A DNA stretch of 64,000 nt, taken from positions 434,001 through 498,000 of the forward strand of contig NZ_CP102665.1 in NCBI RefSeq assembly GCF_026427355.1, read 5' to 3'. Source of the DNA: Sphingobium sp. JS3065. Lineage in GTDB: Bacteria; Pseudomonadota; Alphaproteobacteria; Sphingomonadales; Sphingomonadaceae. The position numbers were made by a program, and so were the translations under genes. Under the pieces are notes generated by a model. That model was not told the origin of the DNA. It searched no databases and saw nothing but the letters and a program-made list of their open reading frames with translations. Positions 44,791 to 54,034 of the stretch are shown here, in pieces. Within the stretch, counting starts at the first letter, position 1. Each line of letters begins with the position of its first letter.

Positions 44791-46830
44791 ATGATGACGA
44801 CCGCCAACCCCCTTCTTGCCGATCACGACCTGCCCGATTTCGCGGCGATTCAACCCGCGCACGTCGTCCCCGCGATGGAAGAGGCGATCGCCGCCCATCG
44901 CGCCGCCGTCGAAAGCATCACCGCCAGCGGAAAGGACGATTTCGACGCGGTCATCCTGGCCGCCGAACGGGCCGATTTCCTGCTGTCGCGGGTCTGGTCG
45001 CCGGTGGGGCATCTCGCCTCCGTGGCCGACACGCCCGAATTGCGGGAGGCGCATGCCGCCGCCCAGGCGCTGATGACCGCCTATCTGATGGAGGCGGGGC
45101 AAAACCGCGCCCATCATGACGCCGTGGCCCGGCTGGCCGCCCGTCCCGATTTCGCTGCCCTGCCCGCTGCCGCCAGACGCGCCGTCGATCTGGCGCTGCG
45201 TGGTTTCCATCTGGCGGGCGTCGCGCTGGAGGGCGAGGCGCGGCAGCGCTTCCTGGACATCGGCGTGGGCTTGAGCGACCTCAGCACCAAATTCGGCAAT
45301 GCCGTGCTCGACGCGACGGAGGCGTGGAGCGAACATATCACCGACGAAGCGGCGCTGGCCGGGGTTTCGGAAAGCGACAAGGCGATCCTGGCGGCCTATG
45401 CGCAGGAAAAGGGCCTGCCCGGCTGGCTGATCACGCTGCGCCAGCCGAGCGTGCTGGCGATCCTCTATCATGCGCAGGACCGCGCGCTGCGGGAGCGTGT
45501 CTATCGCGCCTACAACAGCCGCGCCTCCGATCAGGCTGACGACAAGAGCCACGACAATAGCGAGCGGATCGACGCGATCATGGCGTTGCGGCATGAGGCC
45601 GCGCAGATATTGGGCTTTGCCGATTCCGCCGCTCATTCGCTGGAGACCAAGATGGCCGCCGACGCCGATGAGGCGCTGGCCTTCCTGGCCGACCTCGCCC
45701 GCCGGGCGCGGCCGGTGGGGGAAGGCGAGCTGGCGGAGGCCCGCGCCTTCGCGGCCGAGCATCTGGGGCTGGACGATGTGCAGCCGTGGGATCTTTCCTA
45801 TGTGGCCGAAGCGATGCGCCGCACCCTGCACGGCGTGGATCAGGAGGCGTTGAAGGCCTATTTCCCCCTGCCCCGCGTGCTGGCGGGGACGCAGGCGCTG
45901 ATCGAACGGCTGTTCGACGTCCGCCTGGCCGCTCGCGAAGGCGTGTCGACATGGCATCCGGACGTGCTGTTCTACGACGTGCTGGATGCGGGCGGCGCGG
46001 TGGTGGCGGGCGTCTATCTCGACCTGTTCGCGCGGGCGGGCAAAAGGGGCGGCGCGTGGATGGACGTTTGTCGGTCCCGCTTCCGCGACGCCGATCGGCT
46101 GCATCTGCCCATCGCCTATCTCACCACCAATTTCGCGCCGCCCGCGGGCGACCGGCCTTCGCTGGCAACGCATAATGACGTGGTGACGCTGTTCCACGAA
46201 TTCGGCCATGTGCTGCATCACCTGCTGACGGAGGTCGACCTGCCGTCCATCGGGGGCATCAGCGGGGTGGAATGGGATGCGGTGGAACTGCCCAGCCAGT
46301 TCATGGAGAATTTCGCCTGGGATCGGGACACGCTGATCGGGCTGTCCGGCCATGTCGAGAGCGGGGAGCCGTTGCCGGAGGCGATGTTCGACCGGCTGCT
46401 GGCGGCGCGTCAGTTCCAGGCGGGCCTCGCCATATTGCGCCAGATCGAGTTCGCGACCTTCGATTTGCTGTTGCATCGGGACTATGATCCGGCGAAGGGC
46501 GCGCGGGTCGATGCGGTGCTGGATCAGGTGCGCAAGGCGGTCGCCGTGATTCAACCGCCCGCCTGGAACCGCTTTGCCCATGCGTTCAGCCATATTTTCG
46601 CGGGCGGCTATGCGGCGGGCTATTATTCCTATTTGTGGGCGGAACTGCTGTCGGCCGATGCGTTCGAGATTTTCGCCCATGGCGACATAGCGGGCGGCGG
46701 CGCGACCGCTTTCCGGCGCGAGATCCTCGCGGCGGGGGCGAGCCGCCCCGCCGCCGAGAATTTCCGCGCCTTTGCCGGGCGCGGCCCGGAGGTCGACGCC
46801 TTGTTGCGAATGCGGGGACTGGCTGCCTAG
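44791..46830 (+). CDS. M3-family metallopeptidase (peptidyl-dipeptidase / oligopeptidase A type)
   Basis: A 679-residue zinc peptidase. The zinc motif HEFGHVLHH begins at H469. NPLLADHDLPDFAAIQPAHVVPAMEEAI is the usual start of the Dcp/PrlC family, and SGVEWDAVELPSQFMENFAWD with AGYYSYLWAELLSADAFEIF completes the active site. ATG 44791 or 44794 is the start. It probably degrades short peptides. The leader is not clearly a signal peptide, so it is most likely cytoplasmic. A palindromic hairpin follows the stop. Confidence 0.92.
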   Translation: MMTTANPLLADHDLPDFAAIQPAHVVPAMEEAIAAHRAAVESITASGKDDFDAVILAAERADFLLSRVWSPVGHLASVADTPELREAHAAAQALMTAYLMEAGQNRAHHDAVARLAARPDFAALPAAARRAVDLALRGFHLAGVALEGEARQRFLDIGVGLSDLSTKFGNAVLDATEAWSEHITDEAALAGVSESDKAILAAYAQEKGLPGWLITLRQPSVLAILYHAQDRALRERVYRAYNSRASDQADDKSHDNSERIDAIMALRHEAAQILGFADSAAHSLETKMAADADEALAFLADLARRARPVGEGELAEARAFAAEHLGLDDVQPWDLSYVAEAMRRTLHGVDQEALKAYFPLPRVLAGTQALIERLFDVRLAAREGVSTWHPDVLFYDVLDAGGAVVAGVYLDLFARAGKRGGAWMDVCRSRFRDADRLHLPIAYLTTNFAPPAGDRPSLATHNDVVTLFHEFGHVLHHLLTEVDLPSIGGISGVEWDAVELPSQFMENFAWDRDTLIGLSGHVESGEPLPEAMFDRLLAARQFQAGLAILRQIEFATFDLLLHRDYDPAKGARVDAVLDQVRKAVAVIQPPAWNRFAHAFSHIFAGGYAAGYYSYLWAELLSADAFEIFAHGDIAGGGATAFRREILAAGASRPAAENFRAFAGRGPEVDALLRMRGLAA

Positions 46831-46831
46831 A

Positions 46832-46875
46832 GCGATTTCCAGTCAGATGGCATCATCTGACGTTTAAGAAATCGC
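46832..46875. terminator. Nested palindromic hairpin after the M3 peptidase gene
   Basis: GTCAGATG (46842-46849) pairs with CATCTGAC (46854-46861) around GCAT and is followed by GTTT. An outer pair GCGATTTC (46832-46839) and GAAATCGC (46868-46875) encloses it. It is placed as a terminator and also resembles a dispersed alphaproteobacterial palindromic element. Confidence 0.6.
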
Positions 46876-47215
46876 GGTAAAACAACGGAATAGAGCGCAT
46901 CTGCGGCATGCGATATTGTGCCTGCAGGTAGAGGATCATTATGTCCGGGTGCACGGCGTCGACGGCAGCGCGATGGTGCTGATCCGGTTCAGCGACGCGA
47001 TACGCGGAATGACCCACCTTGCCGGGTCGCAGGTGCATCGTAGCTGGTGGGTGGCCAATGACGCGGTCCGAACGCTGCGCCGCACGAGCCGTACCGCGCA
47101 GCTCACCCTTTCGAACGAAATGATCGTGCCGGTATCCCAGCCCTATGTCGCCGACGCGGTGAGCCGCTGGGGGCGCGCTGCAATCCGCCATCTGAAATGC
47201 GAACTCAGCCGTCAG
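46868..47215 (+). pseudogene. LytTR DNA-binding domain relic
   Basis: An open frame running from just after a stop at 46865 encodes a recognisable LytTR domain: LCLQVEDHYVRVHG, then IRFSDAIRGM, VHRSWWVANDAV and MIVPVSQPYVADAV. The upstream sensor or membrane part is missing. No ATG precedes the domain in this frame (only TTG 46916), and no stop follows it until 47,617, deep inside the antisense MFS gene. It looks like the 3' remnant of a LytTR regulator whose 5' half and stop have been lost. Expression from a rare start is not excluded. Confidence 0.6.
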
Positions 47216-47254
47216 TCTTCTTTCCCTGGGGCATCCATTCTTCTCCTCATCCGG

Positions 47255-48544
47255 TCAGGCGAGGGCGAAGGCCTTGCTCCGCCCGCGATTGATCAGCAGC
47301 ACCATTCCCGCCCCGATCAGGCACAATATCCCCGCCGCGACGAAGGCGGGCATATAGCTTTGCCAGATCGTGCGGGAAAGGCCGCCCGCCAGCGCCGCGC
47401 TGGCCGCGCCGAGCTGATGCCCGGCGAAGATCCAGCCGAACACGACATTGGCCCGTTCCGGCCCGAAGCGCTGCGCCGTCAGCTTGACCGTCGGCGGCAC
47501 GGTGGCCACCCAGTCCAGGCCATAGAATATCGCGAACACCGACAGGCTGTAGAGCGAGAAATCGCTGAACGGCAGGTAGAGCAGCGACAGCCCGCGCAGC
47601 CCATAATACCAGAATAGCAGCCAGCGATTGTCGAACCGGTCCGACAGCCAGCCGGAAGCCAGCGTGCCCACGAAATCGAACAGGCCCATCATCGCCAGCA
47701 TCGACGCCGCGCCCACCGCCGCCAGCCCATAATCGCCGCAAAGCGGGATGAAATGGGTCTGGACCAGCCCGTTGGTGCTGGCGCCGCAGATGTAGAAGGA
47801 GAAGAACAATATCCAGAAGCTGGGCACCCGCGCCGCATCGGCCAATATGCGGAGCGGCGTCATCAGCAGCGCGCCGAAACCGGCGGGCTGCGGCGGGGTG
47901 GGATGCACTTCCCTGTCGCCATATGGCGGCAGGCCGACATCGGACGGGCGGTCGCGCATCAGCAGCAGCACGACCATGGCCGCCAGCAGGATCGCGCCGC
48001 ACATCAGCAGGACCGAGGCGCGCCAGCCGAAACGCTCCGTCAGGCCGGCGAGCAGCGGCAGGAAGGCCAGTTGGCCCGTGGCGGTGCTGGCCGACAGCAG
48101 ACCCACCACCAGGCCGCGCCGGTGCGAAAACCAGCGGGTGGCGACGGTGGCGCCCAGCACCATGGCGGTCAGGCCCGTGCCGATGCCGATGACGACGCCC
48201 CAGAGCAGCACGAGTTGCCACAGTTCCGTCATGCCCGTGGACAGCAGCAGGCCGCCGACGATGATCGACAGCGAGATCAGCATCATCCGCCGCACGCCGA
48301 ACCGGTTCATGAAGGCGGCCGCGAACGGCCCCATCCCGCCGAAGAGCAGGAAACGGATGGCCAGCGCCCCCGAAATATCCGCCGCGCTCCAGCCATATTC
48401 CTTTTGCAGGGGTGCGATGAACACGCCCGGCGCGCCCACGGCCCCCGCGACGACTAGCATAGTCAGGAAAGTGGCGGCCAGCACCGCCCAGCCATAATGA
48501 ATATGCCGCGCGCCCATATGGCGAGCGAGGGTCGCTGACAACAT
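47255..48544 (-). CDS. MFS transporter (monocarboxylate/OFA-like)
   Basis: A 429-residue 12-helix facilitator. HYGWAVLAATFLTMLVVAGAVGAPGVFIAPLQKEYGWS is typical of the oxalate:formate/monocarboxylate-like branch. The A-loop is MNRFGVRRMM and MVLGATVATRWFSHRRGLVVGLLSASTATGQLAFLPLLAG follows. It probably exports or imports a small acid or other metabolite. The substrate cannot be read. The LytTR relic runs into its 3' end from the other strand. Confidence 0.85.
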   Translation of the reverse strand: MLSATLARHMGARHIHYGWAVLAATFLTMLVVAGAVGAPGVFIAPLQKEYGWSAADISGALAIRFLLFGGMGPFAAAFMNRFGVRRMMLISLSIIVGGLLLSTGMTELWQLVLLWGVVIGIGTGLTAMVLGATVATRWFSHRRGLVVGLLSASTATGQLAFLPLLAGLTERFGWRASVLLMCGAILLAAMVVLLLMRDRPSDVGLPPYGDREVHPTPPQPAGFGALLMTPLRILADAARVPSFWILFFSFYICGASTNGLVQTHFIPLCGDYGLAAVGAASMLAMMGLFDFVGTLASGWLSDRFDNRWLLFWYYGLRGLSLLYLPFSDFSLYSLSVFAIFYGLDWVATVPPTVKLTAQRFGPERANVVFGWIFAGHQLGAASAALAGGLSRTIWQSYMPAFVAAGILCLIGAGMVLLINRGRSKAFALA

Positions 48545-48677
48545 GAAGGCCCCTGTCCCGGACGATTGCCGGGCGTTAGATGATGTTCGTCATGACAAGG
48601 TCAAGGGGCCAGTTGGCGCAATCTGGATATGAAGGGCCGTCGGCGATCCGGTCAGGCGCCGATGTCCCCGCCCCCTT

Positions 48678-50849
48678 TCAGGCGGTCAGCCAGTCCGGTC
48701 GACCTTCGCCTCGCGTTCCGCGCAAGGGCCATGATGCCGGGCGGCGGTTGAGGGAGACGACGGCGCTGTTCTCGTTCCAGCTATGGATCAGCGCCGGAAT
48801 ATTCTCCGAAGGGGTGGGCCTGCCGAAGTAAAATCCCTGGGCATAATCGCAGCCCATTTCCTTGAGCTTGATCGACTGGTCCGCTTCCTCGACGCCTTCG
48901 GCCACGACCTTCATGTTGAGCGCGCGTCCCAGCGTGATCAGCGCGGACACGATGGCGGCGTCGCTTTCCCGCGCCGTCACGCCGCTGACGAAGGAGCGGT
49001 CGATCTTCAGCGTGCTGACCGGCAGGGACCGCAGGTGGGACAGGGACGCGAAGCCGGTCCCGAAATCGTCCAGCGCCAGGGGGATGTGGCAGCGGTGCAG
49101 TTCGTCGATGGACCGGCGGACGGTGTCCGATCCCGCGCCCAGGAAGACGCCTTCGGTAATCTCTATCTCGATCGCGTCCGGCTGTATGGAGAAGCGGTCC
49201 ATCGTCTCGATCAGGCGTCCGGCGAACCGTTCCCGTCGCAGTTCGGCCGAAGACACGTTAATCGCGACATGCCCCACGGGCAGGCCGCGCGCGCGCCAGG
49301 CGGCCATGTCGGCGAACACCTGGCTGGTCATGGTCTGGCCGATCATGTCCGCCACGTCATGATCGTCGAACGCCGCATAGATTTCGGCGGGCGAGCGGAT
49401 CGTGCCGCAACTGTCGCGCCAGCGCAGCAGCGCCTCGAACCCGACCAGTTCGCCGGTCTGCAACGACACTTTGGGCTGATAATAGCTGATGATCGTGCCG
49501 TCGCGCACGGCGGTCCTGGCCCGGTTGATCATGGCCACCCGCTCCTGCATGTCCTCCAGCAGGGACGGTTCGAACATCTGCATGCGCCCGCGGCCCAGCG
49601 ACTTGGCGCGATAGAGCGCCAGGTCCGCATGGCGCAGCAGCTCCGTCGCGACGCGACCGTCGTCGGGGAAGGAGGCGACGCCGATGCTGACCCGGCATTC
49701 GAGCGACCGGCCCGCCGCGAAAAAGGTTTCGCGGATGGTGAGGATGCGGTTGGCCAGGGCCGCAAGCTGCTGCCGGTTTTCGACATCCTGGATCAATATG
49801 GCGAATTCGTCGCCGCCCAGGCGTGCCACCACCGCGTCGTCGGCAAAGATTTCCTTCAGGCGCGCGGCGAAGCTCTTCAACAGTTCGTCGCCGGCATGAT
49901 GGCCCATCAGGTCATTGACGTCCTTGAAATTGTCGATGTCCAGCAGGAACACCCCGACCTTCCTGAAGCTGGTCATCGCGTCGGCCAGCGCCTTGTCCAG
50001 GCAGGCGTTGAACATCGCCCGGTTGGGCAGTTCCGTCAGCGAATCATGCTCGGCGTTCCAGCGTATCTGCTCTTCGATCAGCACGCTTTCGTGGATATCC
50101 TCGGTATAGCCGTACCAGCGGATGATATGGCCGTCCTCGTCCCGCCGGGGATAGGCCTGCGCCCGCATCCAGCGATATTGGTCGTTGACCATCAGCCGGA
50201 CGCGCACGTCGAAGGGTTCGCCGCTGGTCAGCGAATGGCCGATGCGCTGGGTCAGCGGCCCGATATCGTCCGGATGCGTCGTCGCAAGCCAGCCATTGCC
50301 CTCCGCCTCCTCCCTTTCCAGACCGGAATTTTCCAGCCAGCGGTCGGTGAAGTCGATGATCCGGCCGTCCGGATCGGCGATCCAGGGAAGCTGCGGATTA
50401 TATTCGACGATCAGGCGCAGATTTTCCATGCTGCGGCGCAGCCGGCCGATTTCCGCCTGCTCGCCCGTCAGGTCGACCATCACCATGTCGCCGGTCAGCC
50501 GTCCCGCCGCATCGCGCCGGGTCCGCGCGGCGACGCGCATGTTCTTCAGCGCGCCGTCGCCGTCTTCCAGGGTCAGCGTCGCTTCGCCCCCGCCCTCGCG
50601 CAGTGCGGCGCGGATGAGTTGGAACACCGGTTTGCGGAAGATCGGACGGACGCCGCGAAGCCAGCGGACCAGGGGCTGCGCATCGCGCAGCCCGAAATGG
50701 CGGGCGACCGGGTCGGGCCAGCACAGCCCCTCCCCGTCGACCGAGCAGCGCGAAACGCCCGCCGACGCCAGAAACTGCTGGTCGTCATCCATCGGGCCCT
50801 GCCTGCCTTGCAATTCGTCAGGTGACCGCGATGAAATCTGGTCCGTCAT
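48678..50849 (-). CDS. PAS-GGDEF-EAL cyclic-di-GMP protein
   Basis: A 723-residue protein with no clear membrane segment. ATG 50849 follows GCAGGAG. A N-terminal region and a PAS domain (IVEYNPQLPWIADPDGRIIDFTDRWLENSG to YGYTEDIHESV) are followed by GGDEF (intact RLGGDEFAIL) and EAL (intact GFEALLRW and DDFGTGFASL). I see no RxxD inhibitory site before GGDEF. Both c-di-GMP synthesis and breakdown are possible. It probably links a small-molecule or redox signal to a motility/biofilm switch. Confidence 0.92.
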   Translation of the reverse strand: MTDQISSRSPDELQGRQGPMDDDQQFLASAGVSRCSVDGEGLCWPDPVARHFGLRDAQPLVRWLRGVRPIFRKPVFQLIRAALREGGGEATLTLEDGDGALKNMRVAARTRRDAAGRLTGDMVMVDLTGEQAEIGRLRRSMENLRLIVEYNPQLPWIADPDGRIIDFTDRWLENSGLEREEAEGNGWLATTHPDDIGPLTQRIGHSLTSGEPFDVRVRLMVNDQYRWMRAQAYPRRDEDGHIIRWYGYTEDIHESVLIEEQIRWNAEHDSLTELPNRAMFNACLDKALADAMTSFRKVGVFLLDIDNFKDVNDLMGHHAGDELLKSFAARLKEIFADDAVVARLGGDEFAILIQDVENRQQLAALANRILTIRETFFAAGRSLECRVSIGVASFPDDGRVATELLRHADLALYRAKSLGRGRMQMFEPSLLEDMQERVAMINRARTAVRDGTIISYYQPKVSLQTGELVGFEALLRWRDSCGTIRSPAEIYAAFDDHDVADMIGQTMTSQVFADMAAWRARGLPVGHVAINVSSAELRRERFAGRLIETMDRFSIQPDAIEIEITEGVFLGAGSDTVRRSIDELHRCHIPLALDDFGTGFASLSHLRSLPVSTLKIDRSFVSGVTARESDAAIVSALITLGRALNMKVVAEGVEEADQSIKLKEMGCDYAQGFYFGRPTPSENIPALIHSWNENSAVVSLNRRPASWPLRGTRGEGRPDWLTA

Positions 50850-50958
50850 TCTACTCCTGCCAACCCCCGACGGGCCTTGCGAATGTTTCACCATCTGCCG
50901 GCTAAGATTTGATTAATGGCCGCATCCGCGACACGGGCAGATCCTTGGGAGCGCGGCA

Positions 50959-53163
50959 TTAAAATGCTGCCGACAGGCTGACTCCATAGGTGCGGGGCGC
51001 CCCGTAGGCCGCCGTCCTGAACACCCCCAGCCCCGACCGGTCGTCGGCATAGGTCTTGTAGACCTTGTCGGTCAGATTCTGGACCCAGGCGGCGATGTCC
51101 CATTGCCCGTGCCGCAGGCCGAGGCGAAGATTCACCAGCGTGCGCGGATCGGATTTGAAGGCGTCGGAATTGGTCGGCTCGAAATAGACGGTCGAACGAT
51201 GATCCACGTCCGCCCGGGCGAAGATGGTGCCGAAGCTCACGGGAACTTCATAATTGACCGCGCCATAGCCGGTGAAGTGGGGCGCCAACACCAGGTCGTT
51301 GCCGGTGCAGTCCGTGCGGTTGCTTCCGCCTGGAGGAATGAGCGATGCGGGGACGCCGCAATTGTCGAACCTCTTATAATGCGCGTCGAGGACGGCGGCA
51401 TTCCCCTCCAGCCGCAGGCGGGACGATAGTTGCAGCGACAATTCGCCCTCCACACCCTCCACCCGCGCACGGCCCGCGTTGGTCAGCGCCAGCCCGCTGC
51501 CCAGCACCTGCGACACCTGCAGCCGGTCGTAATCGGTATGGAAGACCGCCAGGTTCAGCCGCAGCCGCTTGTCCAGCGTCAGCGCCTTGAAACCGATTTC
51601 GTAGCTGGTCGCCTTTTCCGGGCTGGCGTCCAGGCCGCCGAGCGAGGAGGCGAGGTCGACATTATAGGCCGCGCTCTTGAAACCGCGGGAGAAGCGCGCA
51701 TAGACGTTGGCGTCCGGCGCGACCGCATAGGAAATGGTCGCGCTCGGCGACAGGTCGTCGTCGGTCGAGCGGCCGTCGAAGGTCAGGTTGGGGAAGCCCA
51801 GGAAGGTGAAAATGCCCGTGCCGCTGGCGTCGTCCTGCACGAAATGGGCGCGCTTCCTCTCGCGGGTGTAGCGCAGGCCCGCGGAGAGCGAGAGGCGATC
51901 GGTCAGTTCATAGTCGAGCCGCCCGAACAACGCGCCGCTCTCCGTCTTGACGCTCCCCTTCGTGGTCAGCATCGGTTCGCCCGGCACGCCCGTATTGGCG
52001 CCCAGCGCTATCCCCCGGTCCGTGCGCACCATCTGGTCGAAATAATAGACGCCCAGCAGGTAACGCAGCTTTCCGGCGCCACCGGACAGGCGCAGTTCCT
52101 GACTGAAGAAATGCGAATCGTCGCTGAAATTGTCCGCCGCGACGAAATCGACCTGCTCCTGGTCGTCGTCCAGCGCCGCATTGTAGGAAGAGTCGCGATA
52201 GGCGGTGATGGACGTCAGCGTGACCGCGTCCGACGTCCATTCCGCCGTCAGCGATACGCCCTGGCTGTCGCGGTGGAGCCGGTTGGGCCGGTTGTTGTTG
52301 ACGTGCAGCGGTTCCCTGGACGGGAAATCGGCGGGATAACCGGCCAGCGCATCCGCCTGGAAGAAGGCGGGCGTGCCCCGGTCGCGCAACCCCTCCCAAC
52401 GGGCGATGAAGGACAGTTGGTCGGTCGGCGCATATTTGGCCGACAGGCGCCAGGTCAGCAGATCGGTCGACCCGGCATCCTTGCCGCCCGACAGATGCTT
52501 GTAGAAACCATCCTGCCGGGCATAGGCGACCGCGCCGCGCACCGACACCCGGTCATTCAGGCGCATGCCCAGCACGCCTTCCGCCCGGCGATAGTCGTAA
52601 TTGCCCGCGTCCAGCCGGAAGGAGGCTCCCGGATCGGCGTCGGGCTGTTTGGTCTGGACGTTGACCACGCCGGCAATGGTGTTCTTGCCATATTCGGTGC
52701 CCTGCGGGCCGCGCGCGATCTCCACCCGGTCGACGTCCAGCAGATGCTGGACGAAATTTTCAGGACGGCCGATATAAACCCCGTCCACATAGATGCCGAC
52801 GCCCGTTTCCAGCCCGATATTGCGGACCAGCGTGGAAATGCCACGAATCGAGATCTGGCCCTGCAACTGGCCGGCGATGCCGCCGCTGATGTCGACATTG
52901 GGCGCCATGCGGGTCAGGTCCGTAAGGGTCTGCAAACCTGCCGCGACGATCGTATCGCCCGAAATGCTGGTGACGGCCAGGGGCGCCTTCAGCAGCGATT
53001 CCGGCACCTTGCGCGCCGTCACCGTAATGTCCGCGCGGGAATCCCCGTCATCCCGGACTTCCGCCCAGGCCGTGCCCCCCGATGCCAGCCCCGCCATCGC
53101 GCCCATCGTCGCGGATGCCAGAAGCGTTCTTTTCCAATGCCTATAACCTAAACTAATCATCAC
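50959..53163 (-). CDS. TonB-dependent receptor
   Basis: A 734-residue outer-membrane receptor. The signal peptide ends near GGTAWAE. A TonB-box-like ADITVTARK leads into the plug (LTDLTRMAPNVDISGGIAGQLQGQ, then RNIGLETGVGIYVDGVYIGRPE and VDRVEIARGPQGTEYGKNTIAG). The barrel ends in YGVSLSAAF. It is of the sphingomonad type found with catabolic or siderophore loci. The substrate is not clear. It starts divergently from the luxR gene with a 203-bp gap. Confidence 0.92.
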   Translation of the reverse strand: MMISLGYRHWKRTLLASATMGAMAGLASGGTAWAEVRDDGDSRADITVTARKVPESLLKAPLAVTSISGDTIVAAGLQTLTDLTRMAPNVDISGGIAGQLQGQISIRGISTLVRNIGLETGVGIYVDGVYIGRPENFVQHLLDVDRVEIARGPQGTEYGKNTIAGVVNVQTKQPDADPGASFRLDAGNYDYRRAEGVLGMRLNDRVSVRGAVAYARQDGFYKHLSGGKDAGSTDLLTWRLSAKYAPTDQLSFIARWEGLRDRGTPAFFQADALAGYPADFPSREPLHVNNNRPNRLHRDSQGVSLTAEWTSDAVTLTSITAYRDSSYNAALDDDQEQVDFVAADNFSDDSHFFSQELRLSGGAGKLRYLLGVYYFDQMVRTDRGIALGANTGVPGEPMLTTKGSVKTESGALFGRLDYELTDRLSLSAGLRYTRERKRAHFVQDDASGTGIFTFLGFPNLTFDGRSTDDDLSPSATISYAVAPDANVYARFSRGFKSAAYNVDLASSLGGLDASPEKATSYEIGFKALTLDKRLRLNLAVFHTDYDRLQVSQVLGSGLALTNAGRARVEGVEGELSLQLSSRLRLEGNAAVLDAHYKRFDNCGVPASLIPPGGSNRTDCTGNDLVLAPHFTGYGAVNYEVPVSFGTIFARADVDHRSTVYFEPTNSDAFKSDPRTLVNLRLGLRHGQWDIAAWVQNLTDKVYKTYADDRSGLGVFRTAAYGAPRTYGVSLSAAF

Positions 53164-53324
53164 CCACGAAACCCGTTATTTTTGTTGATGCGCCCTATGT
53201 AGGGGCGTTTGGTAAACTGCTGGTTAAACGCTTGGTGGTACCGGCTCCGGAACGGAGCAGCTTCGCCCCGGCCAGACCGAGGAAAGACGGGTCGCCGGAG
53301 CATCTGCTTAACCCCGTTTTAAGA

Positions 53325-53362
53325 CCTCACGCGGCATGACGGCAGAATGATGCCGCGTGAGG
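53325..53362 (+). promoter_or_regulatory. Perfect 13-bp inverted repeat over the luxR ribosome site
   Basis: CCTCACGCGGCAT (53325-53337) and ATGCCGCGTGAGG (53350-53362) are exact inverted repeats around 12 bases. The second arm ends in GTGAGG, which is the ribosome-binding site 4 bp before the luxR ATG (53367). It is either an operator for the LuxR-like protein or an RNA hairpin that hides the ribosome site. Confidence 0.7.
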
Positions 53363-53366
53363 AACC

Positions 53367-53915
53367 ATGAGCGAATATATCCCCAGCACACAGCTTCGCG
53401 CCGGAAGTTCGACCACCGCCGCCGATTTCATCGCGGGCGTCGACGCCACGCTTACCATCGACAAGCTGGTGACACGCTTCAGCCAGGCACTGGGCCTTCA
53501 GGCCGCCAGCCATGCCTGTTACGCGGTCGAGGGCGACAGCCGGCGCTTCCTCTTCGGCGAAACCGGCTGGTCCGGGCCGGTCGCGCAGCCGGAAATCCTG
53601 CCCCGGCTGTGCTTTTCCATCATCGGTTGGGACGAGAAGCACTATGAGGTCGAAATCCGGCTGCTGAGCATGCTGGAAAGCCGGGAGGAGCGCGCGAACC
53701 TGCACGCCATGGCCACGCTGTACCTGTGCCGGGGCATCGCCCTGCTGGATGCGCGGGACGACGCGACCGCCCCTTCCCTCACCGAAACAGAGCTTTTCTG
53801 CCTGGACCGGCGGCGGGAGGGTTGGTGCGATCTGGACATTGCAGACGCGCTGGAGCGGTCGGTTCAGGCCGTGAAGGTGCATATCCAGCGCGCCCAGGGC
53901 AAGCAGCGCGCCTGA
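53367..53915 (+). CDS. Short LuxR-like transcriptional regulator
   Basis: A 182-residue protein. The C-terminal part from about residue 136 fits a LuxR helix-turn-helix (LTETELFCLDRRREGWCDLDIADALERSVQAVKVHIQRAQ), but it is divergent and short. The N-terminal part is too short for a full autoinducer domain and lacks the usual Trp-Tyr-Asp-Pro motif of AHL pockets. It may sense a different ligand or act without one. It lies 119 bp upstream of luxI on the same strand, under a perfect palindrome. Confidence 0.75.
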   Translation: MSEYIPSTQLRAGSSTTAADFIAGVDATLTIDKLVTRFSQALGLQAASHACYAVEGDSRRFLFGETGWSGPVAQPEILPRLCFSIIGWDEKHYEVEIRLLSMLESREERANLHAMATLYLCRGIALLDARDDATAPSLTETELFCLDRRREGWCDLDIADALERSVQAVKVHIQRAQGKQRA

Positions 53916-54034
53916 ACGCCCTTGGCCGATTGGATTTTTTGCCGCGCCGATCGATTGCGCGCCGCAACTTTCCGATGACCTCCCCTTAATAATATGCTAA
54001 CGGCCGAACCGTTGCATGCGGGAGACGAACGGAT

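Noticed and set aside
47216..47617. Extension of the LytTR frame past 47,215
   Set aside because: It is antisense to the MFS gene, low complexity and lacks any LytTR or other family pattern. The domain evidence stops before it.
48783..50825. A 680-codon plus-strand open frame
   Set aside because: It is antisense to the intact GGDEF/EAL gene. Its sequence is His/Arg/Gln-rich, as expected of a shadow frame in G+C-rich DNA, and it has no family resemblance.
53944..53960. Imperfect palindrome upstream of luxI centred on ATCGAT as a lux box
   Set aside because: It matches its own complement only partly and does not resemble a classic lux box. The luxR palindrome at 53,325-53,362 is much stronger. 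It could still be tested.
54015..54034. ATG 54015 as the luxI start
   Set aside because: It is in another frame from the LuxI sequence. Only TTG 54035 keeps the canonical numbering of the conserved residues.
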